Origin: Photorhabdus caribbeanensis
GTDB lineage: Bacteria; Pseudomonadota; Gammaproteobacteria; Enterobacterales; Enterobacteriaceae
Direction: 5' to 3'
NCBI RefSeq assembly: GCF_018448885.1
Contig: NZ_RCWB01000001.1
Location: 186,001-250,000, forward strand
Length of the DNA stretch: 64,000 nt
A program made the position numbers and the translations under genes. The stretch's first letter is position 1. Every line of letters begins with the position of its first letter. This document shows positions 1 to 9,094 of this stretch, piece by piece. The notes under the pieces were generated by a model, which made no database searches, was not told the DNA's origin, and saw only the letters and a program-made list of their open reading frames with translations.

Positions 1-131
1 TATAGGTAGACCCGGATATAAAAGAACATATCACTGACTATAATGATGTTGTTCTGGGAAGAAAAATTGATCTGGGACTTTATTTCGATTGGACACATTA
101 CCAGCAATTGTTACAGGAGCAGAAAGAATGA
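1..131 (+). pseudogene. ampD: 3' remnant of ampD (N-acetyl-anhydromuramyl-L-alanine amidase), probably decayed
   Basis: The frame that ends in the TGA at 129-131 reads as an AmpD C-terminus: a DxxxGRKxDxGxxFDW pattern matches the family's DIAPGRKTDPGPxFDW. Several key positions are changed. The Gly-His that carries a zinc ligand in E. coli AmpD (His154) reads Asp-Tyr, and three prolines of the motif read leucine. An in-frame TAG lies at 3-5. The stop overlaps the ampE start as ATGA, the usual ampDE coupling. AmpD normally cleaves anhydro-muropeptides in the cytoplasm during cell-wall recycling. The window edge hides the rest, so decay rather than divergence is inferred. Confidence 0.6.
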
Positions 132-982
132 CTCTCTTTATACTGTTGTTAGTGTTGGCATGGGAACGGGTTTTTAAAATGGGTGATCATTGGCAATTGG
201 AGCACCGTCTTGAGCCATTGTTTACCGATTTGAAGTCTTTTTCGTTATGGAAAAGTCTTTTAATGACGTTAGTCGTCATGATGATTACATGGGTATTGAT
301 TGAAATATTAAATGATTTTATGTTCGGCATTTTTGAACTGGTTTTATGGGTGTTTATTTGTTTGCTGTGCATCGGAGCGGGGCGCTTACGGCATGATTAT
401 CGTGAATATTTTCGTACTGTTCATCAGGATAACAGGGAACAACAAAGAGAATATCTTACGCGTCTCGCCATTATTCATGGTTTACCTTCTGATACTAGCA
501 AAGAGAATATGTTGCGAGAGATACAAAATGCGTTGCTATGGATAAATTTTCGCTATTATCTGGCGCCGATTTTTTGGTTGATTGTAGCGGGTGAATTAGG
601 GCCGGTTGCTTTAATGGGATATTGTTTCTTAAGGGCTTATCAGGGATGGTTGGCACAATATGGTACACCGGTTCAGCGAGCGCAATCTGGCGTTGATGGC
701 TTGTTGCATTGGTTGGATTGGATTCCCGTTCGTTTGGCTGGCATTACTTATGCTTTATTAGGACATGGTGAACGAGCTTTACCGGCGTGGGTTGCTTCTC
801 TTGGTGATTTAAGAACCTCACAATATAAAGTGCTCTGTCAGCTTGCTCAGTTTTCATTAAGTCGCGAGCCCCATCTTGATTCAATTCAAACGCCTATTGC
901 TGCGGTGATACTGGCGAAAAAAGTGACGTTCTCTATTATCGTTGTCGTTGCCTTACTGACAATTTATGGGGCATTGGTTTGA
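128..982 (+). CDS. ampE: AmpE, inner-membrane regulatory/signalling protein
   Basis: The 284-residue product has the same length as E. coli AmpE and starts the same way (MTLF.LLLVL.WER.FK.G.HWQL.HRLE). Hydrophobic membrane segments lie near residues 45-85, 145-175 and at the C-terminus, around an HDYREYF-type cytoplasmic stretch. The ATG at 128 is chosen over an upstream in-frame ATG because it gives the family N-terminus and an ATGA overlap with the ampD stop. AmpE is an inner-membrane protein of the ampDE operon linked to beta-lactamase induction; its biochemical role is poorly defined. The frame is intact although ampD upstream looks broken. Confidence 0.93.
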   Translation: MTLFILLLVLAWERVFKMGDHWQLEHRLEPLFTDLKSFSLWKSLLMTLVVMMITWVLIEILNDFMFGIFELVLWVFICLLCIGAGRLRHDYREYFRTVHQDNREQQREYLTRLAIIHGLPSDTSKENMLREIQNALLWINFRYYLAPIFWLIVAGELGPVALMGYCFLRAYQGWLAQYGTPVQRAQSGVDGLLHWLDWIPVRLAGITYALLGHGERALPAWVASLGDLRTSQYKVLCQLAQFSLSREPHLDSIQTPIAAVILAKKVTFSIIVVVALLTIYGALV

Positions 983-1061
983 TGACTCTGATTGGTTCGG
1001 GTTTTATTCATCCCGTGTATGGAGTTGTTTGACGTATATTTAGCTATTAGAGTCGGTTTAT

Positions 1062-1081
1062 GCAGCGCCGATTGGCGCTGC
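1062..1081. terminator. Hairpin between convergent ampE and fimbrial operon
   Basis: A perfect 8-bp GC-rich stem, GCAGCGCC / GGCGCTGC with a 4-base loop, lies in the short gap between the convergent genes. Neither side has a good T-run, so termination is plausible but not certain. Directly beside it the 15-base word caacaatcgcaataa occurs twice in tandem (1081-1110). Confidence 0.5.
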
Positions 1082-1110
1082 AACAATCGCAATAACAACA
1101 ATCGCAATAA

Positions 1111-2265
1111 CTAAGCAGATGGTTCAACGAAGTTAACATCCGACCACACGGAAATAACTGCGACAGCCCGGGCTAGCCCTCCAGCACCGTCAGTCTTCAA
1201 CAGAATCGGTACCACAGACACTTGTGTTGATGCTGTGTAGTTATCGTTCCCTTGTTTAACGTATCTTGCGTTCTCTCCTTCACCTCGGTGGCCGACACTG
1301 AGTGATAAGGGTTTGTTGGCTGCATCAGTAAACATGAAGGCGACATCTTCTATTGAAGAGGCTAAGGCATTCGGTTTCCCCGGCACAAATGGCCCATCAA
1401 TCCGGTAGAGTAAGCGTGAATTTTGAAATACATCTTCATCGCCGGAACAGGTGCTGCTTATCCCTATTTGTCTCGCTGATTCCAGTGTATCTCCCGCCTG
1501 TTTACCGGCTCTTTTCACTGTTCCCCAATCCACTGATGACGGGGTAAGGACAACGGCACAAGTGGACGGCTTTTTAACGGATGAAAGGATGATTGTGGTC
1601 CACAGGGGTTTCAGCATGCCGTTAGAGCCGGATATGGCCGCAGGAGTCCAACCGATCGCGCCCACTGACAAATGACTTCCAGCCGGTTTTGCATTGAAAT
1701 TACCGTCACTGTCCGGGTAAATCGCCCCTGTTACTGTACGAATACTGACATCAACCAGGCCGTTGGCATCTGGGACGCAAGGAATATTAATTCCGGTATT
1801 CCCACCTGCCAGATTGGCGGAGTGGTAAGTATCGGATAAACCATGCGTCTGGCAAGAGAGTGAAGATTGTCCAATATCAACCATAAAGTCGCCAGCTTTT
1901 CCTACTCGGACGCTACCCGGTGACGACGAAGAGATCGATGGGCTGGTTCCCGATCCCACGGTGTAGGCCATAAATTGCGTTCCAGTGGGAACGCGACAGG
2001 TTGTCGACCAGTCAAGAGGGCCGCTGGTGGTATAACCCACTATTTCATCCCGTGGATAATCACGCTTATCTTTGTTGTTCGGCATCATGGCATAACCAGT
2101 GACATTGTGAGCCATATGAACCAGTTCAGACTCACAATCCTGATAAGTCTCTGCCGCCTGGAGGGGTAATGCGGTCAATAAAAAGAACAGTGACGCCCCC
2201 AGCCCCATGATAGTTGGGACGGGGTTTGCTGCATGACCGCCCCACAAACGTTCAGTGTTTAACAT
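1111..2265 (-). CDS. Two-domain fimbrial tip adhesin
   Basis: This is the last gene of the leftward fimbrial operon, the usual position of the tip adhesin. The 384-residue protein has a signal peptide ending near LPLQAAE. A cysteine-containing N-terminal half probably binds receptor. The C-terminal half resembles a pilin domain (an STCAVVLTPSSVDWG stretch with paired cysteines) that would be incorporated by donor-strand exchange. The start at 2265 is preceded by GGAGAG; an internal ATG just before the hydrophobic signal core is a possible alternative. It would be secreted by the adjacent usher and placed at the fimbrial tip. The ligand cannot be read from sequence. Confidence 0.75.
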   Translation of the reverse strand: MLNTERLWGGHAANPVPTIMGLGASLFFLLTALPLQAAETYQDCESELVHMAHNVTGYAMMPNNKDKRDYPRDEIVGYTTSGPLDWSTTCRVPTGTQFMAYTVGSGTSPSISSSSPGSVRVGKAGDFMVDIGQSSLSCQTHGLSDTYHSANLAGGNTGINIPCVPDANGLVDVSIRTVTGAIYPDSDGNFNAKPAGSHLSVGAIGWTPAAISGSNGMLKPLWTTIILSSVKKPSTCAVVLTPSSVDWGTVKRAGKQAGDTLESARQIGISSTCSGDEDVFQNSRLLYRIDGPFVPGKPNALASSIEDVAFMFTDAANKPLSLSVGHRGEGENARYVKQGNDNYTASTQVSVVPILLKTDGAGGLARAVAVISVWSDVNFVEPSA

Positions 2266-2411
2266 CCTTCTCTCTCCAAATTACTTATCTGTTCACATCT
2301 CTCTTTCACTGCCGGGGTTCACCTCGCTTTTGGTGGCGCCCCGGATGTAAAAGCGATATCGGTGATATCTCATCGGGCACACCGGTCAAGCTGCCCATAT
2401 GAGGGTCACGC

Positions 2412-5054
2412 TTATAGACATATGGCATCGGCCTGCACCAGTTTCCCGGGGGTATCGGACGACACCTGATAACGGGTGGTGCATTGTTGATTTGCTCCGT
2501 TTCCCCATTTAACTTTCACATGACCGGCGGATGGCATGCCGCTCAGATAAACCCGGCCGTTATCACCCACAATGCCGCTGCCGGCTTGGGTTGCATTTCC
2601 TGTCAGCGTTGCGGTGGCGCCAAAGGGCACGGGTTTGCCATGATGTGTCAAGGTCAGCAGCAACTGGCTGCCTAGCCGAACCTGATAATTAGCCAGCGTC
2701 ACCGCCCCTTTGGTCGGGTAAACGTTGCGGCTGGTCTGGTCAATATCGACCCCTTCCGGCAGGGTGGACGGGTCCAGATTGATGGTGTTTTTATGGTAGA
2801 CCGATCCGCCTGGCAGTACGGCGTAGCCGCGCCAGTCGGTCTGTACGTTGCCGTTGCTGACTGTCACTCCTTTCGCACCGGGGGCGCGAACTAATACCGC
2901 AGTATCCCCCAACGAACGTGACAGCGTTATCCCGTAAGGATGGATCAGAAGAGCGCCGGAAGTGCCATAGGTAACATGCTGGCTGTTTGCGCTGTCGTTG
3001 TAACCCAGATTAACGCTCCCCTGACTGCCCTGATAACCTAGCGACAGGGACCGGCTGTTTTGCTGGCCGCTGTGCCCCCAGCCTTGCTGGAGGTTATAAC
3101 TCAGGCGGTTATCCCATAACATGCCGCTGATGCCGGTTTGCTGAGAAAAGTTACCCTGCGAGTCGCGCGAGGCCGTATAGCGGGTGTAAACGCTCCGTAA
3201 CGCCGGTGATGATCCAAAGAGACTCAGCGGGACTTGCATATTGAATGATACCTGACGGTTTTCCGGCCAGTGGCCTTCGCCCTTTATACGAGAGATGTTA
3301 TAGCTCAGGTTATAGCTGATCCCCATCAGCATTGCGTTGTAACCCAGACTCAGGTTGTTGTCGGTACGGCCATTCCAATAATCGTTGCGTGTCCCGGAGG
3401 CGTAAAGACTGCCCCAGCGTCCCAGTGTTTGACGCAGATTCACCTGCCAGGTGTTCTGACGCCGGTCAAGCGCCCACGGCACCTGATATTCATTCAGGCT
3501 GTAGCCCATGCTGTTAGCATCACTGAAACTGTAGTAATGCTGAGTCGAATAGCGGTAGGCGGCCAGATCAATGCCGGTGCCGGTACTGATCAAGTTCTTG
3601 GAATATTTCACGCGATAAGATTGGCCGAATTGTCCGCTCTCTTCCTGATCTTTGCTCCCCTGTAACTGTGCGCGGGCCAGCGTCACATCCGTAGACAGTG
3701 CGCCAAGTACCCCCAACGAAACGCCGGTGCCTAATACACCCGACTGGTAGTTGCCTGCGACCAATCCCCCGCCGTACAGGGTGATACTGTTGGGTAAACC
3801 GTAGACCAGCGTACCCATTGCAAATACCGGGGAACGGTTGCCATTGGTAAGGCTGCCACCGTGATATTGACCGGTCGTTAATTCATATTTAATACCACCG
3901 GGCCGCTGCATCACCGGGACAGATGAAGAGGCTATTGTTGAGACACGGGTACGGCCATTTTCCTCTTTAATTGTCACCGTCAGGTCGCCCGCACTTCCGG
4001 TGGTATAGAGGTCGGTGAAACGAAACGGCCCCGGGGCCACCGTGGTTTGATACACGATATTGCCATTCTGGGATACCGTCACTTGCGCATTGGAGTTCGC
4101 CACACCGGTTATCTCCGGGGCAAAACCGCGCTGACTGTCGGGTAACATCGCCTCCTCAGAAGCCAGTTTCATGCCGCGAAATGGGATGCTGTCAAAAATA
4201 TCGCCACCGGTATAGGTTTCACCCGCCGTGAACTCACTGCGCAGTGAGGGGATATCACGTTGCAGATAGGTATTACTCACCTGCCATTGGGTCTGTGCCG
4301 GTGTGGAAAAACCGGAGGCGCCCTCGTTGCGCTGACGATTGTAACTGTAAGTTTGTGTACTGCGCAGACGCCACGGCCCCAGATTCAACCCGTTACGAAA
4401 AGAAGCAAACAGATTACGGGAGCGTGATCCTCGCCAGTTTCCCTGACCGTCATAACGCCCTTCCGAACCGTTAACGGTGTAATTCATCAAAAAGGCCGGG
4501 ATCCCGTTATCCCACAGTGACGGATCAACCATCCCGGAATAGTGGGGTTGCATGGCGACCTGCGGGACGCTGAGATCCAGACGCAAACGGGCGAAATCCA
4601 GTGTTGCGCGGGCATGCGGGATCTGTTTCGCCAGATCCGTGATGAGGCTGTCGTCCGCTTTACCCTTAAAAGCGGGTAATCCGCGGGTATTGACCCCATA
4701 CCCTTCCAGTTGTGCGACGGTTAATACCGGCTGGAGATGGCCGTTAACCAGCCTGAATTCAATCTCGCGGTTGTCTACCTTACTCTGGTTCATGTAGATA
4801 TCGACCAGATAGCGCCCGGGCGCGACATAGCCTGCGTTTTCATACGCCGAGAGATCGACATGACTGCGTTCACCATCAGCGCCCATCAGGAATGCGGGAT
4901 TAAAGTATTCCCGTGCCGAGGCGGGCAGGATTGTTGCCGTCAGTGAACACAGCAGACATAGGTATACCGGACGGGGCCGGAAACTGCCCGGCTGACCGGG
5001 CGCGCGTTGATTACTCGCCCGCAGTGCAGACGGAAATAAAGTGTTTATTGCCAT
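2412..5054 (-). CDS. Fimbrial outer-membrane usher (PapC/FimD family)
   Basis: The 880-residue protein has a typical usher length. After an N-terminal export signal comes the family opening (EYFNPAFL..G....VDLS.YE......PG.Y.VDIY.N), which is the chaperone-binding N-domain. A long beta-barrel follows with the middle/plug motif around PDSQRGFAPEITGVA and VYQTTVAPGPF. The C-terminal beta-domains end in a cysteine pair near QQCTTRY and DAICL. It would form the outer-membrane pore that receives chaperone-subunit complexes and polymerises the fimbria. The coding region looks richer in G+C than the flanking core genes, which suggests horizontal acquisition. The frame is complete. Confidence 0.95.
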   Translation of the reverse strand: MAINTLFPSALRASNQRAPGQPGSFRPRPVYLCLLCSLTATILPASAREYFNPAFLMGADGERSHVDLSAYENAGYVAPGRYLVDIYMNQSKVDNREIEFRLVNGHLQPVLTVAQLEGYGVNTRGLPAFKGKADDSLITDLAKQIPHARATLDFARLRLDLSVPQVAMQPHYSGMVDPSLWDNGIPAFLMNYTVNGSEGRYDGQGNWRGSRSRNLFASFRNGLNLGPWRLRSTQTYSYNRQRNEGASGFSTPAQTQWQVSNTYLQRDIPSLRSEFTAGETYTGGDIFDSIPFRGMKLASEEAMLPDSQRGFAPEITGVANSNAQVTVSQNGNIVYQTTVAPGPFRFTDLYTTGSAGDLTVTIKEENGRTRVSTIASSSVPVMQRPGGIKYELTTGQYHGGSLTNGNRSPVFAMGTLVYGLPNSITLYGGGLVAGNYQSGVLGTGVSLGVLGALSTDVTLARAQLQGSKDQEESGQFGQSYRVKYSKNLISTGTGIDLAAYRYSTQHYYSFSDANSMGYSLNEYQVPWALDRRQNTWQVNLRQTLGRWGSLYASGTRNDYWNGRTDNNLSLGYNAMLMGISYNLSYNISRIKGEGHWPENRQVSFNMQVPLSLFGSSPALRSVYTRYTASRDSQGNFSQQTGISGMLWDNRLSYNLQQGWGHSGQQNSRSLSLGYQGSQGSVNLGYNDSANSQHVTYGTSGALLIHPYGITLSRSLGDTAVLVRAPGAKGVTVSNGNVQTDWRGYAVLPGGSVYHKNTINLDPSTLPEGVDIDQTSRNVYPTKGAVTLANYQVRLGSQLLLTLTHHGKPVPFGATATLTGNATQAGSGIVGDNGRVYLSGMPSAGHVKVKWGNGANQQCTTRYQVSSDTPGKLVQADAICL

Positions 5055-5136
5055 AGCTCATCTCTGCTTCTAATTAAGCTTATGCTGTTAATCTTGAGGT
5101 CGCTCTGCCGGTACACCGTCCGCAGATGCGGCGGGT

Positions 5137-5919
5137 TTATAACGGGGCGTGGCGATCCTGACTGTCGCCGGGAAAACGCCAGATTAGTGGCCCTTGTCCC
5201 CCGGCGGTAAACGAATAGGTTTGTATGCCTTTCGGGGGCACCATCGTCTGGCGTGTGTGGTCATCCGCATGCTGTGTTCCTACTTTCAGGACCGAAAAGG
5301 CCAGAAAATAGGGTGTGGGATTTTCCACTCGCAATTGTGTTCCCCGAAGGGAAAATTTCACCTGTTTAGCCACCGTGGCGTTATCTCGGGCGGGGACTCC
5401 CGGAGGACGATAAAACAGCCGGATATTCATCTGTAAAGCGACCTGCACTTGCGAGTTCTTGCCAGTCTGGCGTTCAGGTGTGCTCGTGTTCGGTACAGCG
5501 ACGCCGGGGATAGCTCGTAGCGAGACTACAAAGGCCGATTCCCGATCCGGCGGTAACTGCCCACCAAGCTGGCGAATACGGAATGAGAATTTCCCGCCAG
5601 CCTCAATCCGCTTTAACGGCGGCAGGACAACAAAAGGGGGAACTTGCCCGGTTTTGGTGTCAAAGCGGCCGGTATCGGGGTCCATCGGGCTGACAAATCC
5701 CTGCACCAGATAGCCCTGCGCCGTGTGATTGGTCATACTGAGGGTCACACCGCCCGGGTTGTCTTTAGCCACATAAGACAACTGCATCGGGGAGAACGAT
5801 AACCCCTGATTCTCCGCTGCCTGCGCCTTTAACAGGCCGCCCAGCAGCAGGGCGAGACAGAAAGGGTAAATCATTGATCCACCGTGTGCTCGTCCATTCC
5901 CGTTACTGACTCTCTTCAC
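5137..5919 (-). CDS. Periplasmic fimbrial chaperone (third of operon)
   Basis: A PapD-like immunoglobulin-fold chaperone of about 260 residues. Recognisable features are the signal peptide ending QAAE, the first-strand region (LSFSPMQLSYVAKDN), the F..PP..R.E....FSFRIRQLGG..P.DRES motif and a second domain with F.RP.GVP and NPTPYFL. It would bind nascent fimbrial subunits in the periplasm and deliver them to the usher. The GTG at 5919 has GAGG upstream; an ATG at 5874 behind GGTGG is an equally reasonable start and gives a shorter signal peptide. It is the most diverged of the three chaperones in the operon, so it may serve a particular subunit such as the adhesin. Confidence 0.88.
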   Translation of the reverse strand: MKRVSNGNGRAHGGSMIYPFCLALLLGGLLKAQAAENQGLSFSPMQLSYVAKDNPGGVTLSMTNHTAQGYLVQGFVSPMDPDTGRFDTKTGQVPPFVVLPPLKRIEAGGKFSFRIRQLGGQLPPDRESAFVVSLRAIPGVAVPNTSTPERQTGKNSQVQVALQMNIRLFYRPPGVPARDNATVAKQVKFSLRGTQLRVENPTPYFLAFSVLKVGTQHADDHTRQTMVPPKGIQTYSFTAGGQGPLIWRFPGDSQDRHAPL

Positions 5920-5949
5920 TTTCCACCTCTGGATAAAACAAGGGCGAAT

Positions 5950-6684
5950 TTAACGCGCCACTTTGGCGGTAAACAGGTTTGAAGCCCCGCCGTAATCATT
6001 AATCATCGACCAGCTCACCGAGTTTTTGCCCGCCTGTCCGACATAGGTCACACAATCCTGCGGTGCTATCATGGAGGGATAGCGATTCAGATCGAGTGTC
6101 TGTCCGTCCAGCGTGAGGCTGTCCAGCGACAGGAAATACGGCGTGGGATTGCACGCCTTAATGCCATCGGGTTGCGACTGAAATCGCAACTGTCCATACG
6201 CCTCTTCCGGCAACATCGGCAAGTCATGCGGCCGCCAGAAAAACTTAATTCGCATTCCCACGCTCATCGACGCCTGATCCCGAGCGTGCTCACCTGCCAT
6301 CTGATGGGCGGCGGGGATAGCATTCATCTGGACATACCCGAGCGATTCCCGATCCACTGGAAAAGGGGACAGATTAAACGTCGGCAAAATACGCAGGCTG
6401 TTCTGACTGTGGGCCTCCAGCCTGAACAGCGGCGGCGTCACCACAAACGCCGGTGCGGTTTTCTCCTGATCCCCTGTGATTCTCACCTGAACCAGCCACG
6501 CCTGAGGTGTAGTGTTAACCACCGTTAGCGTCTGTGTCCGCGCCCCTTGGGTAAAAATCACCCGGGTTTTATTCAGGCTGATACCGGTTGCCTGACAGGG
6601 TTCTGTGCCGGTTATGCCTAACCCCAGCCAGAATAGTAGTGGTGCCAGCCTGTACCGCGTTGTGCGCATCCGACCTGTTTCCAC
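5950..6684 (-). CDS. Periplasmic fimbrial chaperone (second of operon)
   Basis: A PapD-like chaperone of about 244 residues. The first domain has SLNKTRVIFTQGARTQTLTV, then FVVTPPLFRLEAHSQNSLRI and a PVDRESLGYVQM stretch; the second has IKFFWRPHDLP and NPTPYFLSLDSL. The start is uncertain: GTG at 6684 follows a strong GGAGG, ATG at 6669 follows a weaker AGG, and a GTG directly after the upstream pilin stop would also be in frame. It lies between the minor pilin and the third chaperone with almost no spacing, so it is surely in the same transcript. It would shuttle subunits to the usher in the periplasm. Confidence 0.9.
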   Translation of the reverse strand: METGRMRTTRYRLAPLLFWLGLGITGTEPCQATGISLNKTRVIFTQGARTQTLTVVNTTPQAWLVQVRITGDQEKTAPAFVVTPPLFRLEAHSQNSLRILPTFNLSPFPVDRESLGYVQMNAIPAAHQMAGEHARDQASMSVGMRIKFFWRPHDLPMLPEEAYGQLRFQSQPDGIKACNPTPYFLSLDSLTLDGQTLDLNRYPSMIAPQDCVTYVGQAGKNSVSWSMINDYGGASNLFTAKVAR

Positions 6685-6717
6685 AACGCCTCCTGAAACC
6701 TGTTGCCTGAGCGACAC

Positions 6718-7290
6718 TCAGTGGTAGTCAAATTGAAATTGAATGTGCGCGGTCAGCTCTCCGGGGGTGGGGACCGCCGTGCCGGATTCATGTCGCATAT
6801 CCATCTGGAAGGTAATTTGGCCGTCTTTAACGGCGTTACCAGGTGATGCCAAATCCACATAATCGCCATTTTTCAGGTAGCTCCCCAGCCCGCCTCCCGG
6901 CGATTGATAACGCAGGCCAAAACCCACATTTCCCGCCGCAGTGGAGGCTTCATCCCGAAATAACGTCGGGTGGTTTTCTGGCGTGGGGCCGGCTATTTTA
7001 ATCGCCGGGGTACGGCCCGCTCTGGCTGATCCCGCACAACCTGACAACGCCAGCGTAACAGGCTTGTTGTCTGCTGCTTCGATATGTTCCGCACTGCGCT
7101 GCACTTCGCTAAGCGGTATGGATGAAAACTCAACATGGGATGTCTGTACGTTGAGTTCACAGGTTGGCTGTTCCAGCGTCAGTGCCAGCGTCAGTTCTGC
7201 GGTGTTTGTACTGGCTCCCCCGGGCAGGGGGATGGTACAGAGCAGACCGGCCAGTGCTGTCCGTCCGATAAGAGTCCACGGTTTTAACAT
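6718..7290 (-). CDS. Minor fimbrial subunit (pilin)
   Basis: The 190-residue secreted protein has a signal peptide ending near GGAST and a pilin body with the disulfide cysteines (QPTCELNVQ and ALSGCAGS) and a C-terminal alternating beta-strand HIQFQFDYH, typical of subunits recognised by PapD-like chaperones. Its ATG overlaps the stop of the preceding chaperone by one base (TAATG), which implies translational coupling. It is probably an adaptor or minor shaft subunit, since the likely major pilin lies at the operon start. Its place in the fibre is inferred from gene order only. Confidence 0.8.
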   Translation of the reverse strand: MLKPWTLIGRTALAGLLCTIPLPGGASTNTAELTLALTLEQPTCELNVQTSHVEFSSIPLSEVQRSAEHIEAADNKPVTLALSGCAGSARAGRTPAIKIAGPTPENHPTLFRDEASTAAGNVGFGLRYQSPGGGLGSYLKNGDYVDLASPGNAVKDGQITFQMDMRHESGTAVPTPGELTAHIQFQFDYH

Positions 7291-8009
7291 TACGGTATCT
7301 CCCCTTGATAGGATGATCCTCCACCGAGGTCATTAATCACTGTCCAGCTCACTTTGGCCGGGTAATTCACGCCTTTGAGGGGGAAAAACAAGGCAGAGAA
7401 TGGTGAGACCATGCTCTCTTTCTGTTGTTTCGTCATCAGCTCTTGGCCGCCCACTTTTAAGGAGGCGAAGGTGATATAGTACGGTGACGGATTCGTGACC
7501 GTTATCCCCCCGACTGTCGGTTTGAAGCGCAGTGAACCAAATCCTTTCTCCGGTGCAACTGGCAGCCCTGACGGGCGATACATCAGCTTAATTGTATTAG
7601 CCATAGCAATCTGTATACCCCCGGTGACTTGCTGCCGGGAGGGATTGTCGATTTCGGGGCTTAACGGGATGGCTTTCGCGGTAAACCAGAACAGGGATTC
7701 TCGGTCGGCAGGCAGTGCCTGGCCGGTTTTGATGATACGAACCTGATTCTGGCTGCCGGGCTCCATACGAAACAGGGGCGGTGTCACCAGAAATGGTGCG
7801 GTTTTGCCCCCCTCTGGGGTAGAGCTGACCGTCACCTGCATCAGATAGACGGCCTCTTTACTGCTGTTGCGTACTGAAGCGGTTGTCGCGTAGCTATCAG
7901 CCGGGTAGATAATGCGGGTGGCATTGATCCCCACTCCTTCCGCCTGTACGGAAGTGACCGGACAGCCTAACAGACCGGCCACTATCATCGCTGTCATCAA
8001 TCTTTTCAC
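7290..8009 (-). CDS. Periplasmic fimbrial chaperone (first of operon)
   Basis: The 239-residue PapD-like chaperone has a clean signal peptide (MKRLMTAMIVAGLLG...SVQAEG). The first domain carries INATRIIYPADSYATTASVRN, FLVTPPLFRMEPGSQNQVRI and LPADRESLFWF; the second carries IKLMYRPSGLP and NPSPYYITFASL. The GTG start at 8009 follows AGGTG with good spacing. It lies directly behind the major pilin, the usual position of a fimbrial chaperone, so it is the best candidate for the general shaft chaperone. Two further chaperones downstream make this operon unusual. Confidence 0.93.
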   Translation of the reverse strand: MKRLMTAMIVAGLLGCPVTSVQAEGVGINATRIIYPADSYATTASVRNSSKEAVYLMQVTVSSTPEGGKTAPFLVTPPLFRMEPGSQNQVRIIKTGQALPADRESLFWFTAKAIPLSPEIDNPSRQQVTGGIQIAMANTIKLMYRPSGLPVAPEKGFGSLRFKPTVGGITVTNPSPYYITFASLKVGGQELMTKQQKESMVSPFSALFFPLKGVNYPAKVSWTVINDLGGGSSYQGEIP

Positions 8010-8051
8010 TGAGTCACCTGAAAATGTCTGTTTTGGTATTACGTAAGCAAG

Positions 8052-8073
8052 AATTGGACCTCCCTGTCCAATT
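8052..8073 (-). terminator. Attenuator-like hairpin between major pilin and chaperone
   Basis: A perfect 8-bp stem (AATTGGAC / GTCCAATT) with a 6-base loop sits just after the pilin stop. The strand read by the operon continues with CTTGC rather than a long T-run, so it would be a leaky terminator or mRNA-stabilising end. That fits the common need for much more pilin than chaperone or usher. Confidence 0.55.
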
Positions 8074-8123
8074 TCACTGCTATGTTGTTCCTTGCACCTG
8101 ATGGTGTTGATTAATGATATTGA

Positions 8124-8702
8124 TTATTTCTGAATAAGTTGAAACGTTAGCGGCACACTTATGTTCCCAGCGTTTACTTGATTAGGGTCCTTAACAACCA
8201 GCCCCACGTTAAATTCTTTCTTAATATCAGCAAGATTAGAATCGCTAGCAAAGTCAAACTCTGTTTCGTTTTGCAGAAGTGTGCCAGTAACTTTCGTGTC
8301 TTCCAGACCCACGGCTACGTCACCTGCTTTTGCGTCGGGGCCAAGATTGCCAAAGTAAGTATTCTCACCGTGGATTGTTGTCCCCCTAACTACTAACTTA
8401 GCGGCGGTAGTGGATCTTTTAGTTTTACTATCGATGATTCCATCACACTTCTTGAGTGAAACAGTTAATGGCTGTTGTTTGACTAATTTGCCAGCTTTAC
8501 CTGCAAAGTCCGCATCTGTAGCCATTCCCAGATCGAGAATGTCATTTGATAAGCTCATTTCACAAGACACAGCACCTACCTTAGCGTTTACAACCACTGA
8601 ACTATTAGCAAGCACATCGCCCGAAGCAGCATGTGCCATCCCCATCCCCATGCTCAGGAGCACTGCGGCTAATACGCTGGTTTTCATCATTTGCTTTTTC
8701 AT
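8124..8702 (-). CDS. Major fimbrial subunit (pilin)
   Basis: The 192-residue protein has a signal peptide (MKKQMMKTSVLAAVLLSMGM, cleavage after AHA). The body has the two pilin cysteines (VGAVSCEMSLSND and LKKCDGI) and ends in a beta-strand (ISVPLTFQLIQK) suited to chaperone capping and donor-strand exchange. It is the first gene of the operon, preceded by AAGGA and about 100 bp of leader, and next to an inverted-repeat-bounded segment that may switch it. It would build the fimbrial shaft outside the cell. The overall layout resembles MR/P-type fimbriae, but with additional chaperones. Confidence 0.9.
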   Translation of the reverse strand: MKKQMMKTSVLAAVLLSMGMGMAHAASGDVLANSSVVVNAKVGAVSCEMSLSNDILDLGMATDADFAGKAGKLVKQQPLTVSLKKCDGIIDSKTKRSTTAAKLVVRGTTIHGENTYFGNLGPDAKAGDVAVGLEDTKVTGTLLQNETEFDFASDSNLADIKKEFNVGLVVKDPNQVNAGNISVPLTFQLIQK

Positions 8703-8804
8703 TTCATTAATTCCTTATCTACATCTCGTCGTTAATACATTTTGCCTAAAACAACACCATGACAGATTAAACAGCCGGGCCGCTAGCGCGGTGCATTTAC
8801 TGGT

Positions 8805-8824
8805 CATTTAGAGTTATTTTGTTC
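8805..8824 (+). repeat. Left inverted repeat of fimbrial switch
   Basis: The 20-base word catttagagttattttgttc is the exact reverse complement of the word at 9101-9120. Similarity to the right repeat fades quickly on both sides, leaving 20 bp as the perfect core. Confidence 0.85.
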
Positions 8825-9094
8825 AGTTATTAACTTGATGAAATATATGAATATAAATATTCTCCTTATGAAATCATTTGTGGCTTATGCCATCTGGTTT
8901 CAGGATTTCAGCCTTTTGCATAAGAAAATGAATATTAAATTGCTCAAAAAACGAGCTTTGTGCGGGCCGTAATATACGTAATGAAAGAAATAATTTCTTT
9001 TTGAAATCAAAAAATTAAGTAATTTTTTACAAAAAAACACAAAAAATCGCTTTTCAGTGATGAAATTTTCCGTATACTGCCCCGGCGGTTGAAG

